Assembly: GCA_017744515.1 (NCBI GenBank)
Contig: JAGIBF010000069.1
Coordinates: 1 to 36,028 of the forward strand
Origin: Niastella sp.
GTDB lineage: Bacteria > Bacteroidota > Bacteroidia > Chitinophagales > Chitinophagaceae
DNA: 36,028 bases
Direction: 5' to 3'
This document shows, in pieces, positions 1 to 7,674 of this stretch. Position numbers and translations under genes: made by a program. The notes under the pieces were generated by a model. The model was not told the origin of the DNA. It ran no database searches and was given only the letters and a program-made list of their open reading frames with translations. Position 1 is the first letter of the stretch. Every line of letters begins with the position of its first letter.

Positions 1-498
1 ACCCGGCGCAAATACGTTGTATATCTCCAGGAAGTCGGACGAAATGATAATAGGGATAACATTATCACCCGGCTGCCATTTGAAAGTAGCAGGTACGGTG
101 TCGATAAAGCTGTCATCGAGCGACTCCACAAAGAAGTCACTCACAAAAGGAATAAGCGAGCCGCCACTGATCTGAAAACGGAAGTTGTTAGCCAGCAAGG
201 GCGATACGCCTTCCACAAAAGGCTTGGTTTCCAGTTCCTTTATATCATCAGCCGTGAAGAGATTCTTTTCCAGCTGGCCCATCGTTTCATTGGTGATGGT
301 CTTAGAGATGGAAATAAAATCATATCCATCTTTACGCGGCGAATCACCACCCAGCAATTGCTGGATATTGATATACATCTGGATAGAGCAGAGCAACAAC
401 AGCACGCCAATGCCCAGGCCCACATAAGAGAACCAGCGGGAGGCTGCATTGGTGCCTGTTTGCAATAATGGCCTGATGGGTTGGAAGGATAATGCCAC
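1..498 (-). CDS. ABC transporter permease, FtsX/MacB-like, N-terminal part (cut by window start)
   Basis: The reading frame stays open for 166 codons from a GTG at 498 to the window edge, so the C-terminal part is missing. The frame has a stop at 525-523 and no ATG between, so GTG is the best start; it lies 24 bases after the stop of the ABC ATPase gene. The product begins MALSFQPIRPLLQTG, followed by a hydrophobic segment at about residues 23-42 (YVGLGIGVLLLL). An extracytoplasmic stretch of the MacB periplasmic-core type then begins, with SISKTITNETMGQLEKNLF and a segment close to IIISSDFLEIYN. This layout (basic N-terminus, one helix, large periplasmic domain) fits the MacB/LolC/FtsX permease superfamily. 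Together with the adjacent ATPase it should form an inner-membrane ABC system acting on an envelope substrate; the substrate cannot be read from the sequence. Confidence 0.75.
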   Translation of the reverse strand, partial: MALSFQPIRPLLQTGTNAASRWFSYVGLGIGVLLLLCSIQMYINIQQLLGGDSPRKDGYDFISISKTITNETMGQLEKNLFTADDIKELETKPFVEGVSPLLANNFRFQISGGSLIPFVSDFFVESLDDSFIDTVPATFKWQPGDNVIPIIISSDFLEIYNVFAPG

Positions 499-522
499 AG
501 CTAAATATTTTTTACAGTTTGC

Positions 523-1164
523 TTATAAGTGATACAACCGTGTCCAGGGGAAAAAGTCGATGCGTTCCAGGTCGGCAAACAGGATGCCTGCATTGCGTGC
601 CTTTGCTTCTTCCAGCATCAGCTCCATGGCTTTCCTGGAGTTGTTGTCATCGAGGTGACTGAAAGGTTCATCCAGCAACAGGTAATCGAATGGCTGCAGC
701 AAGGCACGTATAATGGCCACACGCTGCTGTTCACCATAGGAACAGATACGGCTTTTTACCGACAGCTTGCTGCCAATGCCCAACCGCTCGGCCATTTCGG
801 TGATCTTCTCCGGCGGATGGAAAGGATTCAGCTGACGCTTTAGCTCCAGGTTCTCCCGCACGGTTTGTTCGGGAAACAAGCGCAGGTCCTGGAATACGAT
901 GCTGATATGATCTTTCCTGTAACGGGCAAAATCTTCCACCGTAAACTGGTTGATGTTGGCATCGCCATACAGGATTTCTCCATTGTATTCTTTGCGCATA
1001 CCGTATAGGAAATGGGTAAGCGAAGATTTGCCGCTTCCTGAGGGAGCTACGATCTTGATGTATTCGCCTTTGCCAAACACCAGCTGCTTGCCCCATACTT
1101 CCGATTGCTGGCGCCGGCTCTCATCAAAGTAAACCGGCAATACATCCTGGAGGGTAATAGTCAT
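523..1164 (-). CDS. ABC transporter ATP-binding protein (MacB/LolD-like)
   Basis: 213 residues, a usual length for a stand-alone ABC ATPase. Walker A is APSGSGKSS (about 40-48), the Q-loop is VFQDLRLFP (Gln 92), the signature is a variant CSYGEQQ (141-147) in place of LSGGQ, and Walker B is YLLLDEP (161-167) followed by the D-loop SHLD. The switch histidine is not visible: where homologues read roughly 'ilvvTHd' this protein reads ILFADLER, placing Asp 198 at the His position. The protein ends soon after, at 213. It should energise the permease encoded 24 bases downstream. The switch-His change may mean altered or weak hydrolysis, or a protein that works in a non-canonical way. A terminator at 1219-1245 separates it from the gene upstream. 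Confidence 0.88.
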   Translation of the reverse strand: MTITLQDVLPVYFDESRRQQSEVWGKQLVFGKGEYIKIVAPSGSGKSSLTHFLYGMRKEYNGEILYGDANINQFTVEDFARYRKDHISIVFQDLRLFPEQTVRENLELKRQLNPFHPPEKITEMAERLGIGSKLSVKSRICSYGEQQRVAIIRALLQPFDYLLLDEPFSHLDDNNSRKAMELMLEEAKARNAGILFADLERIDFFPWTRLYHL

Positions 1165-1218
1165 GGTTAAAAATAAACGATCTGTAATAATTATACCAGC
1201 CTGCAGGGTTATCTTAAT

Positions 1219-1245
1219 AAAAAAAGGCAGGGGGTGAGCCCTGCC
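1219..1245 (-). terminator. Rho-independent terminator after the DUF4836 gene
   Basis: On the minus strand a 7-bp stem GGCAGGG/CCCTGCC (1245-1239 with 1232-1226) is followed directly by a run of seven T (1225-1219). It lies 21 bases past the DUF4836 stop codon and so ends that transcript. The ABC ATPase gene starting at 1164 must then have its own promoter in the roughly 54 bases between; I see no clear TAnnTTTG element there. Confidence 0.85.
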
Positions 1246-1265
1246 TGATATAATAAGAAAAGATA

Positions 1266-2882
1266 TTAGAAACCTTTTTTCTTGGTTGCTGCCAGTCTAT
1301 CGGCATACTGATTCAGCTGCTTCAGGCTGTTGGTGCTTTTATCTACCAGGTTGATCTCAAACTGGCTGGTCATAGCGCCATCAGTGAGTTCGCCACCGGT
1401 AGCCAGGACGTCTTCCCACATCTTTATAGATTCTCCCAGTACCACTTTCGTAGTGCTGTCGGAAGAAGCCGCTTCAGAAGTTTTCAGGATCTTCTGCAGG
1501 TCTACATACATGCCAAAAGGATGGCCGGAGATCTTGCCGATGAAAGGTTGTTTGTTGTTGGCGCCGCCTGCCAGGAACTTATTCACCTGATCTTCTGCGT
1601 TACCGGCAGCAAACCATTTGTCGTTGAGTGAATAGCTGATCTTAGGCATGCCACCACCTTCGGACATATTGCCCATCTTGGCTTTTACAATACCTACCAT
1701 TTTGTCGAATGCAGGTTTGTCGTTGATAGAAACGGCAAACAGCACTTTTACATCAGGTGTTGTTTTGTTGTATGTATAAGGCTGACCACCTTCTTCGTAG
1801 CTGGGAACAGTCACCTGCTCGCTCTTGATGTTGAAATCAGAAACCGATAAGATAATATCACCTTTATTAGCTTTCACGAATTCATCCACGCTATATCCAA
1901 CTTCACCGAGGAAACCATTGGCCATACCATCCAGACCACCGAGTTTCAAGAATTCTTTCAACCCTTCGGGAGGATAGTTCCAGGCAAGAACACCGGTGAT
2001 GTTATCTGAAGGGATACGTGCCAGGGCATCGGCATCCAGGTTCTTCATTTTGTATTTTTTCATCAGGCTGGCAACTTGATCGTTGTAATAGCTTTTTGCT
2101 TTTACAAGGATCTTACCATTGTCGAAGCTCAGCGTCATGGCAGTGATATTGCCCTTGGTAATGTCGCTGATCTTCATGGTAGAAAGCATGCCGCCTAATA
2201 GGTCGCCGCCATATAAATTTTCTGCACTAAACCAGATGTGCACGTCCCCGGCTTCTTTCAGCAGTGAGCTGAACTTGCTGTCGCTGGTAAGGCTGGCATC
2301 ACCTTTCAGGTCATACAGGCCTTTGGCAAATTTTACGAGACTATCGGTTGTGATAGGTGCCGCTTGCGAAGCGCCATCGTCTGAAAAACGGCTGGCGTTC
2401 TCCATTTCTGCATCGTACACGTAAATAAAGCGGCCATCTTTCCAGGTAGCGATACCATCATCCTTTAACTTCAAAATGTTCAGGTCGCCATCCTTGGATG
2501 CGGTGGCGCCGGGTTTCATCTTTTTGTTGAAAGACTCGAAAGCAGCTGCATCTTTCAGCCCACCTTCAAAAACAGCATAGCCATGTTTGGCCTGGCGCTT
2601 TACGAAGAAAACCAGATCGGTTTCTGTATTGATACCTGAGTTGTCAGGATTATCCAACAGTTTTTTGGCGAGAGAATCATCTGCTTCGGTATATGCTTCC
2701 TTGAACCAGTTTGTTTGCTGAATTTCTTTCCAGCTTAGTTTAGAAGATAATGAAGCGGTGTTAATGTGAAGTACGACGGCTGCATCTTTCGGAACGGCAA
2801 TAGCTGCTTTATCAGCGGTACCGCAGGAAACGACCAACACCAACGTAACGGCCAACAGACCTAATAATGAAGTACGTTGCAT
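1266..2882 (-). CDS. DUF4836-family lipoprotein
   Basis: 538 residues. It starts with a lipoprotein signal, MQRTSLLGLL...VVSC, with the lipid-modified cysteine at residue 20, so the mature protein is membrane anchored on the periplasmic side or at the outer membrane. The mature N-terminus (IAVPKDAAVVLHINTASLSSKLSW) matches what I know of the Bacteroidota-specific DUF4836 family: a VPKDA start, then a SKLSWxEI motif. The rest is a repetitive mixed alpha/beta protein with many short SDSLxK-type segments and no enzymatic motif that I recognise. Function is unknown. It forms a single-gene unit closed by the terminator at 1219-1245. hisS, on the same strand, ends 109 bases upstream of its start. 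Confidence 0.85.
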   Translation of the reverse strand: MQRTSLLGLLAVTLVLVVSCGTADKAAIAVPKDAAVVLHINTASLSSKLSWKEIQQTNWFKEAYTEADDSLAKKLLDNPDNSGINTETDLVFFVKRQAKHGYAVFEGGLKDAAAFESFNKKMKPGATASKDGDLNILKLKDDGIATWKDGRFIYVYDAEMENASRFSDDGASQAAPITTDSLVKFAKGLYDLKGDASLTSDSKFSSLLKEAGDVHIWFSAENLYGGDLLGGMLSTMKISDITKGNITAMTLSFDNGKILVKAKSYYNDQVASLMKKYKMKNLDADALARIPSDNITGVLAWNYPPEGLKEFLKLGGLDGMANGFLGEVGYSVDEFVKANKGDIILSVSDFNIKSEQVTVPSYEEGGQPYTYNKTTPDVKVLFAVSINDKPAFDKMVGIVKAKMGNMSEGGGMPKISYSLNDKWFAAGNAEDQVNKFLAGGANNKQPFIGKISGHPFGMYVDLQKILKTSEAASSDSTTKVVLGESIKMWEDVLATGGELTDGAMTSQFEINLVDKSTNSLKQLNQYADRLAATKKKGF

Positions 2883-2991
2883 AAAGGGTTTTTATTTATC
2901 AGTCTCAAATAAACAAAATTGTTACGGGATTTGCCAGCTTTAATGAGCCAATACCGCAAAATAACCAGTCAAGTGGATAAAAACGACTGTC

Positions 2992-4422
2992 TTAAGCATT
3001 AAATACTGTTTTTAGCTCATTCCAGGTTACTTCACGCTGTTCTCCTTTGGTAAGGTCTTTTACGACACAGATCCGGGCTTCCAGCTCTTTACTGCCGATA
3101 ATGACGGCAAAGGGTATACTCTTTTTATCCGCGTATTTGAATTGCTTGTCGAATTTGGCTTGCTCATGGTACAGCTCACAACGGATGCCGGCATTGCGCA
3201 GCGACTGCATAAGACCAAAAGCTGCTTTGCTTTCCGCTTCGCCCAGATTGAAGAAAAGCGCTTGTGTGCCGGTTTGTACTTCGGCGGGAAATAACTTCAA
3301 CTCTTCCAGCACATCATAGATCCTGTCTACCCCAAAGGAGATGCCCACGCCCGGAATATTGGGTACGCCAAACAAGCCGGTAAGGTCATCATAACGACCG
3401 CCGCCGCCAATGCTGCCCATTTGCACGCCATTGGCCTTTATCTCGAAAATGATACCGGTATAATAGTTCAGGCCACGGGCAAGCGTAAGGTCTACGGTTA
3501 GTGGTGAGTGGTCCCGATGGCTATCGGGAGTGAGTTCAGAGTCAGGAGCAAGGAGTCCTGAGGTTGGCGTATAAACCAGCTCTTCAAAATTATTCAGCAC
3601 AAACTCCAGCTCTTCGATGCCTTTGGCGCCGGTAGGCAGGCTGCCAGTCAGTTCTTTCAGCTTATTCAGCTTTTCAGTGTTGCTGCCATCGATAGCAAGA
3701 TATTGAGCAATGATAGCGATCTGGTGTTCATCGAGTCCGCGGGTAGCCAGTTCCTCCTTCACTTTGTCGAGCCCGATCTTGTCCAGCTTGTCGATGGCTA
3801 CGGTAATATCCACCAGCTTGTCGCTGCCGCCACAGGCTTCTGCCAGGGCTGCCAGTACTTTACGGCTGTTGATCTTGATCTCTACGCTTAGCCCCAGTTT
3901 ATTGAACACCTGCCAGTAAATGGCTGCCAGCTCCACTTCGTTCAGCAGGCTGTTGCTGCCTACCACGTCTGCGTCACATTGGTAAAACTCGCGGTAGCGG
4001 CCACGGGCTGGGCGATCGGCTCTCCAAACTGGCTGAATTTGATATCGCTTGAAGGGGAAAGTTAATTGCCCATGGTTCATGGCCACATAACGTGCGAAAG
4101 GTATCGTCAGATCGTACTTGAGAGCTCTTTCTGTAAGTTCCTTTACATTTTTCCCTTCCAATACTTTTTCAAAAGCAGCCTGTGCCTCTGTATGCTTAGC
4201 TGGGTTATCGAGTCCATTATTGAGGATCTTAAAAATTAATTTATTACCCTCTTCTCCATACTTGCCCATCAGTGTATCGAGATTCTCCATGGCGGGCGTT
4301 TCCAGCGGCTGGAAGCCATACAACTCAAATACAGTGCGGATGGTATTGAAAATATATTGTCTTTTGCGAACTACTTCCGGTCCGAAATCTCTTGTCCCCT
4401 GCGGTAATGATGGTTTGCTCAT
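2992..4422 (-). CDS. hisS: Histidyl-tRNA synthetase
   Basis: A class II aminoacyl-tRNA synthetase that charges tRNA-His in the cytoplasm. The start (MSKPSLPQGTRDF) carries the family's PxGTRDF opening. The HisRS signature LARGLNYYTG is present, then GSIGGGGRYDDLTGLFG and the motif 3 region GVGISFGVDRIYDVL, then the C-terminal anticodon-binding domain. At 476 residues it is longer than typical bacterial HisRS (about 420-460). Part of the excess is a stretch at about residues 286-309 (SGLLAPDSELTPDSHRDHSP), just before the LARG motif, which is encoded by a repeat-like DNA segment (see separate entry). The reading frame is intact across it. The gene starts 15 bases after the phosphatase stop codon and is probably co-transcribed with it. 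Confidence 0.97.
   Translation of the reverse strand: MSKPSLPQGTRDFGPEVVRKRQYIFNTIRTVFELYGFQPLETPAMENLDTLMGKYGEEGNKLIFKILNNGLDNPAKHTEAQAAFEKVLEGKNVKELTERALKYDLTIPFARYVAMNHGQLTFPFKRYQIQPVWRADRPARGRYREFYQCDADVVGSNSLLNEVELAAIYWQVFNKLGLSVEIKINSRKVLAALAEACGGSDKLVDITVAIDKLDKIGLDKVKEELATRGLDEHQIAIIAQYLAIDGSNTEKLNKLKELTGSLPTGAKGIEELEFVLNNFEELVYTPTSGLLAPDSELTPDSHRDHSPLTVDLTLARGLNYYTGIIFEIKANGVQMGSIGGGGRYDDLTGLFGVPNIPGVGISFGVDRIYDVLEELKLFPAEVQTGTQALFFNLGEAESKAAFGLMQSLRNAGIRCELYHEQAKFDKQFKYADKKSIPFAVIIGSKELEARICVVKDLTKGEQREVTWNELKTVFNA
3498..3565. repeat. Repeat-like segment embedded in frame inside hisS
   Basis: This stretch contains a perfect 7-bp inverted repeat TCCCGAT/ATCGGGA (3512-3518 and 3523-3529), flanked by degenerate GTGAGT-type words (GTGGTGAGTGG, GAGTGAGTTCAGAG). 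A second inverted repeat follows, TCAGGA/TCCTGA (3542-3547 and 3556-3561). The words resemble the intergenic repeat at 16094-16175. It is translated as a Pro/Ser/Asp/His-rich linker in HisRS. I infer that a mobile or expanding non-coding repeat inserted with a length that kept the frame open. Confidence 0.6.
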
Positions 4423-4437
4423 CGCTTTTTTCAGTTG

Positions 4438-4896
4438 TTATAATTTATACCGGCTGATGATAATATCACAAGCCTCGTCGATCATTTTGTATACTTCATG
4501 GTAGCCGGGCTCTGTGCCATACCAGGGGTCGGGCACATCCATATTACTGCCCGGTAGCAGCTCGTTCATGAGCAGGTCTACCTTGCCGGCCTGGAACTGC
4601 TTTTTAGCCAACCGTTTCATTTCTTCCACCACATCACCCGCCATGGCGTAGATCTTGTCATATTGATCAAAATCCACCCCGCTGAAGCGGCGTGCCCGTT
4701 GCCCGCTGATGTCGATCCCGTTCAGCCGGGCTACTTTCTGGGATAAATGGTGGGGTGCTTCGCCCACATGGTAACCATTGGTGCCGGCGCTGTCGACCAC
4801 CCAGTCCAGCCCCGCCAGCCGGCTTTTATGCTGTAAAATACCTTCTGCCAGGGGACTTCGGCATATATTCCCCAGGCAGACCATTAAGATCTTCAT
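4438..4896 (-). CDS. Low-molecular-weight protein-tyrosine phosphatase
   Basis: 152 residues, the usual length. The P-loop is at the N-terminus: C7-LGNIC-R13-S14, the CX5R(S/T) motif with nucleophile Cys 7. The general-acid loop DPWYG is near residue 123. The enzyme hydrolyses phosphotyrosine and similar phosphomonoesters in the cytoplasm; its partner here is unknown. I chose the ATG at 4896 over one 39 bases upstream for two reasons: a TATCTTTG -7 element sits at 4909-4902, inside the longer version, and family members begin just before the P-loop. hisS follows after 15 bases. No tyrosine kinase or polysaccharide export gene is adjacent, so a role in capsule control is not supported by context. 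Confidence 0.93.
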   Translation of the reverse strand: MKILMVCLGNICRSPLAEGILQHKSRLAGLDWVVDSAGTNGYHVGEAPHHLSQKVARLNGIDISGQRARRFSGVDFDQYDKIYAMAGDVVEEMKRLAKKQFQAGKVDLLMNELLPGSNMDVPDPWYGTEPGYHEVYKMIDEACDIIISRYKL

Positions 4897-4901
4897 GGCC
4901 G

Positions 4902-4909
4902 CAAAGATA
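4902..4909 (-). promoter_or_regulatory. Bacteroidota-type -7 element of the phosphatase-hisS unit
   Basis: Reading the minus strand, TATCTTTG is an exact match to TAnnTTTG. It ends only five bases before the ATG at 4896. A TTG lies 23 bases upstream, a little longer than the usual 19-20. If transcription starts about seven bases after the motif, the mRNA would be leaderless or nearly so. The element decides the start codon of the phosphatase. Confidence 0.6.
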
Positions 4910-5012
4910 ATCAGGCCCGGGCAGGTTTGGGGCAACGCATTGACTGGAATGATTTTAGGTCACTGAAAAAAGTTGAAAATCCGTGAACCTTTTTCAATCT
5001 GGCACTAAGGCA

Positions 5013-5081
5013 TGCTTCAACCATGCTTCAGAGATGTGTCTACCATTGGTAAACACCCCCATTTGAAGCATGGTTGAAGCA
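5013..5081. repeat. Long hairpin with perfect 18-bp arms
   Basis: The arms at 5013-5030 and 5064-5081 are perfect inverted copies, 18 bp each. Each arm is itself a doubled word (TGCTTCA repeated with a 4-base spacer; TGAAGCA on the other arm). The 33-base centre holds a second dyad, TACCATTGGTA, at 5041-5051. There is no T-run at either end, so it is not a standard intrinsic terminator. A palindromic repeat element or a structured RNA leader are both possible. Confidence 0.75.
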
Positions 5082-5211
5082 AGGGTGACACAACCTTTGC
5101 ACAGTATTGGATTGCTGACGCACAAGACCGCATTCCTGCTAATCCTTAAAATCCTCCCAATCATGGTTCAGACTTTGTGGATTGTTTTACTGCCTGCATC
5201 TCAATAACAAG

Positions 5212-5225
5212 GACTTGCGCAAGTC
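5212..5225. promoter_or_regulatory. Perfect 14-bp palindrome upstream of tonB, candidate operator
   Basis: GACTTGCGCAAGTC is a perfect palindrome 76 bases before the tonB start. Size and position would suit a dimeric regulator site, but no regulator gene is nearby and no second copy is seen in the window. Confidence 0.3.
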
Positions 5226-5301
5226 ATGCTGACAAACTCATCTTCAACGATTTATTCACGCCTTGTGGCCTGCAGAGGCACCGGGCAAAAAATCAATTAC
5301 G

Positions 5302-6132
5302 ATGAAACCAGACATGATACTGCAATCGGACATGCTCGACATACTTTTTGAAGGAAGAAACAAAGATTATGGCGCTTACAGCTTGCGCAGGAACTACAAC
5401 GGCCGGTTAATGAAGGCGCTCTCCGCCATGTTGTTGCTGGTATTCCTCCTTGGAGTGGGTTACTACTGGACTAATAGTATCGAGAAGGAGACACTGTCTC
5501 TGCCGTTTGTGGACAATACAACGGTAGTATTGAATGTAGTAGAGGTCGAAAAGCCCATAGAACAACCCAAGCCCCTGGAGAAACTGCCCAAACAGGTGGC
5601 CACCATCAAAAGTGTGGTACCAATCATCGTACCGGACAATGTACAGGCTGATCCGCCGCCGTCGGTCGACGAACTGGAAAAGGATAATGCTGCCATTAGC
5701 AACGAAACAAAGGATGGAGAGGCGCCTACCGAGATAACTTCACCAGCCCCGGCCGCATCAACCGGCGGTGCTGGTACGGCGCCTGCCGTTCCGCCTGCAC
5801 CCGAGGTCGAAAAAGTGCTGCCGGTGGCAGAGAAAATGCCGGAATTTCCCGGAGGTTCCGATGCCCTGCGCCGGTTCCTGGGCAGGCACCTCCGGGTGCC
5901 GGAAGAGGCCCTCGAAGTGGGACAACGGGTGAAGGTTCCGGTACGTTTTATAGTCAATAAAGACGGGCAGCTCTCTGGCGTGGAATTTATGGCTACAGCC
6001 GATGAGGCTTTCAAAAAAGAGATACTGCGGGTGGTGGCTAAAATGCCCCGCTGGATACCTGGTTCTGATGGAGGAAAAACGGTATCCGTATACTGCATGA
6101 TCCCGATCATTTTTGAAGTACCCGAAGAATAA
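5302..6132 (+). CDS. tonB: TonB-family energy transducer (paralogue 1)
   Basis: 276 residues from ATG 5302. I preferred this over TTG 5263 because the resulting N-terminus aligns position for position with the two other TonB proteins in the window. Order: a cytoplasmic segment (1-40) with the motif FEGRNKDYGAYSLR; one membrane helix (about 41-58, MLLLVFLLGVGYYW); a periplasmic Pro-rich linker (about 83-120 and 145-170); and a TonB C-terminal domain with FPGG at 182-185 and a VPVRFIVNKDGQL strand. It should carry energy from ExbB/ExbD to outer-membrane TonB-dependent receptors. It is the most diverged of the three: its C-terminal domain has QRVKVPV where the others have EVQGTVVI, and it lacks their KIGT linker motif. 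Its exbBD partners lie about 24 kb away. Confidence 0.9.
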   Translation: MKPDMILQSDMLDILFEGRNKDYGAYSLRRNYNGRLMKALSAMLLLVFLLGVGYYWTNSIEKETLSLPFVDNTTVVLNVVEVEKPIEQPKPLEKLPKQVATIKSVVPIIVPDNVQADPPPSVDELEKDNAAISNETKDGEAPTEITSPAPAASTGGAGTAPAVPPAPEVEKVLPVAEKMPEFPGGSDALRRFLGRHLRVPEEALEVGQRVKVPVRFIVNKDGQLSGVEFMATADEAFKKEILRVVAKMPRWIPGSDGGKTVSVYCMIPIIFEVPEE

Positions 6133-6246
6133 ATTTTTAACAAGCGTTCGGTGATGGAAGGCGTATTAATTTTCGAGTAAAATAATACCCAGGATGTTCA
6201 ATTGGCGGTTATTTCTTATCTTGCCCGAACCCATTAAGTAAAACGG

Positions 6247-6498
6247 ATGACAGCAGAATCAGAAGAAAAAAGAGCAGAAGACAAAAGACAAAAAGCCTAT
6301 GTGTACAGGCGCGCATTGATGGACTATGGCATGGGGCTTATTTATGTGGCCATGGGATTGTTTTTCCTGTTGTCCGATAAATTGGGTTTCGAACTTGAAT
6401 TCCCGACCAAACCTTTCTCCTACATATTCGCAGGGTTTTGTTTGTTGTATGGAGGGTTCAGAATTTACAGAGGGTATAAGAAAAACTATTTCCGCTAA
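6247..6498 (+). CDS. Small two-helix membrane protein, unknown function
   Basis: 83 residues. It has a charged N-terminus (about 22 residues rich in Glu, Lys and Arg), then two predicted membrane helices (about 28-43, MGLIYVAMGLFFLL, and 56-71, FSYIFAGFCLLYGGF), and a basic tail (YRGYKKNYFR). By the positive-inside rule both ends are cytoplasmic. I do not recognise a named domain. It sits between tonB and the PstS-like gene, in the same direction, and probably belongs to this envelope cluster. The stop codon lies within a small ATTTCC/GGAAAT dyad, and a similar one (AAATACC/GGTATTT) follows at about 6541-6565. Confidence 0.75.
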   Translation: MTAESEEKRAEDKRQKAYVYRRALMDYGMGLIYVAMGLFFLLSDKLGFELEFPTKPFSYIFAGFCLLYGGFRIYRGYKKNYFR

Positions 6499-6679
6499 GG
6501 AAATGCATCTATAAAATCCAATCCAACCCAACCGAACTGTAAATACCATTTCCGGTAAGGTATTTGAAAGGTTCTCTTATCCGGCCATTATCCGATTATT
6601 CAAGCAGCTCAGCAACGGTCATACTCGTACCCGTTGTAAAAGGTTTTTGACTAACCGGAGAAAAGAAAATTATTGAGGG

Positions 6680-7621
6680 ATGAAACGCAACAGGAAATTT
6701 AGCAGACTTTATAAAACAGGCATAGGGATCGTAGGAATAGGCGTATTGTTGATGGTTGGTTGTCAAGGTGGAAGTGAGCCCGTGTATAAGGACACATTGA
6801 AAACCGGCACCATTCACATCAGTGTCGACGAATCTTTTAAACCGGTGATCGATTCTCAGATCAAGGTCTTTGAATCACAAAACGCTAAAGCAAAGCTCAT
6901 TGTAGATTATAAGCCGGAAGCAGAATGTCTGCGCGATTTGAACCAGGACAGTACGCGGCTGGTGATCGTGACCAGGGGGCTGACCGATGGGGAGACCCAA
7001 ACCCTGGCAACGAAATTGAACTTTAAACCTGTATTCGGTATCCTGGCTTATGACGCTATTGCTGTCATTGTCAATAACGAGGTACGGGATACGCTCTTTA
7101 CAATGCAGGATATACGCGGTATGGTAAAAGGGATCAGTGGTTTCAAGTACAAAGTGCTGTTAGATGGAACCACGTCTACCAGCACGGTGCGGTTTGTAAC
7201 GGATTCCCTGCTGAAAGGCCAGCCCATGGGAAAAAATGTAGTGGCAGCCACCAGCAGTGAAGCAGTAATTGAGTATGTATCAAAGAATACGGATGCGATT
7301 GGATTGATAGGGGTGAGCTGGATCGGCAATAAAGAGGATTCAACACAACAAACGTTCCTGCAGAAAGTGAAAATTGCGAAGCTGGAGTGTAAAGGTTGTT
7401 CAGGTACGTATGTTGATCCCGTGCAGTATAATATTGCCGCTAACCGCTATCCGATGATCAGGCCGCTGTATTATATTTTAAAGGAAAATTATGAGGGACT
7501 TGGCAGCGGTTTCCGCAATTTCCTCGTCAATGTAGATAAAGGACAGAAGATTTTTTACAGGGCTTATCTGTTACCAGGCAGGAGTTCATTCGAAGTAAGG
7601 CCGATGCAAATTAAAGAGTAA
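6680..7621 (+). CDS. PstS-like periplasmic substrate-binding lipoprotein
   Basis: 313 residues. A lipoprotein signal with basic start (MKRNRKFSRLYK), hydrophobic core and LLMVGC lipobox puts the lipidated Cys at residue 28. The mature part follows the PstS-like binding-protein fold: a first strand GTIHISVDESFKPVIDSQIKVFE, VIVTRGLT, a hinge segment LAYDAIAVIVNN, a DGTTSTSTVRF loop where phosphate-binding relatives have a GSGT-type anion loop, and IGLIGVSW. No pstC, pstA, pstB or phoU is nearby, so it is probably not part of a standard phosphate ABC importer. Its neighbours are tonB upstream and a TPR protein 53 bases downstream. I infer a role tied to the Ton/TPR envelope system; the ligand is unknown. 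Confidence 0.8.
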   Translation: MKRNRKFSRLYKTGIGIVGIGVLLMVGCQGGSEPVYKDTLKTGTIHISVDESFKPVIDSQIKVFESQNAKAKLIVDYKPEAECLRDLNQDSTRLVIVTRGLTDGETQTLATKLNFKPVFGILAYDAIAVIVNNEVRDTLFTMQDIRGMVKGISGFKYKVLLDGTTSTSTVRFVTDSLLKGQPMGKNVVAATSSEAVIEYVSKNTDAIGLIGVSWIGNKEDSTQQTFLQKVKIAKLECKGCSGTYVDPVQYNIAANRYPMIRPLYYILKENYEGLGSGFRNFLVNVDKGQKIFYRAYLLPGRSSFEVRPMQIKE

Positions 7622-7674
7622 AACAACCAAAAAATACCGTACATTTTAACAACTCTAAAATCAGCAATCGAGAG

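Larger units (their letters stand above)
4910..5301. other. Long intergenic region between divergent phosphatase and tonB genes
   Basis: About 400 bases without a convincing gene. It contains the long hairpin at 5013-5081 and the palindrome at 5212-5225, listed separately. The remainder, including 5082-5211, shows no clear TAnnTTTG promoter, tRNA or small reading frame. An open frame does extend upstream of tonB to a TTG at 5263, but comparison with the paralogues argues that it is not translated. Confidence 0.6.

Noticed and set aside
5013..5081. Intrinsic terminator for tonB or the phosphatase
   Set aside because: The hairpin lacks a T-run on both strands and lies upstream of both divergent genes.
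5263..5301. TTG start extending tonB paralogue 1 by 13 residues
   Set aside because: The added residues are unlike the two paralogues, whose N-termini align exactly with the ATG at 5302.
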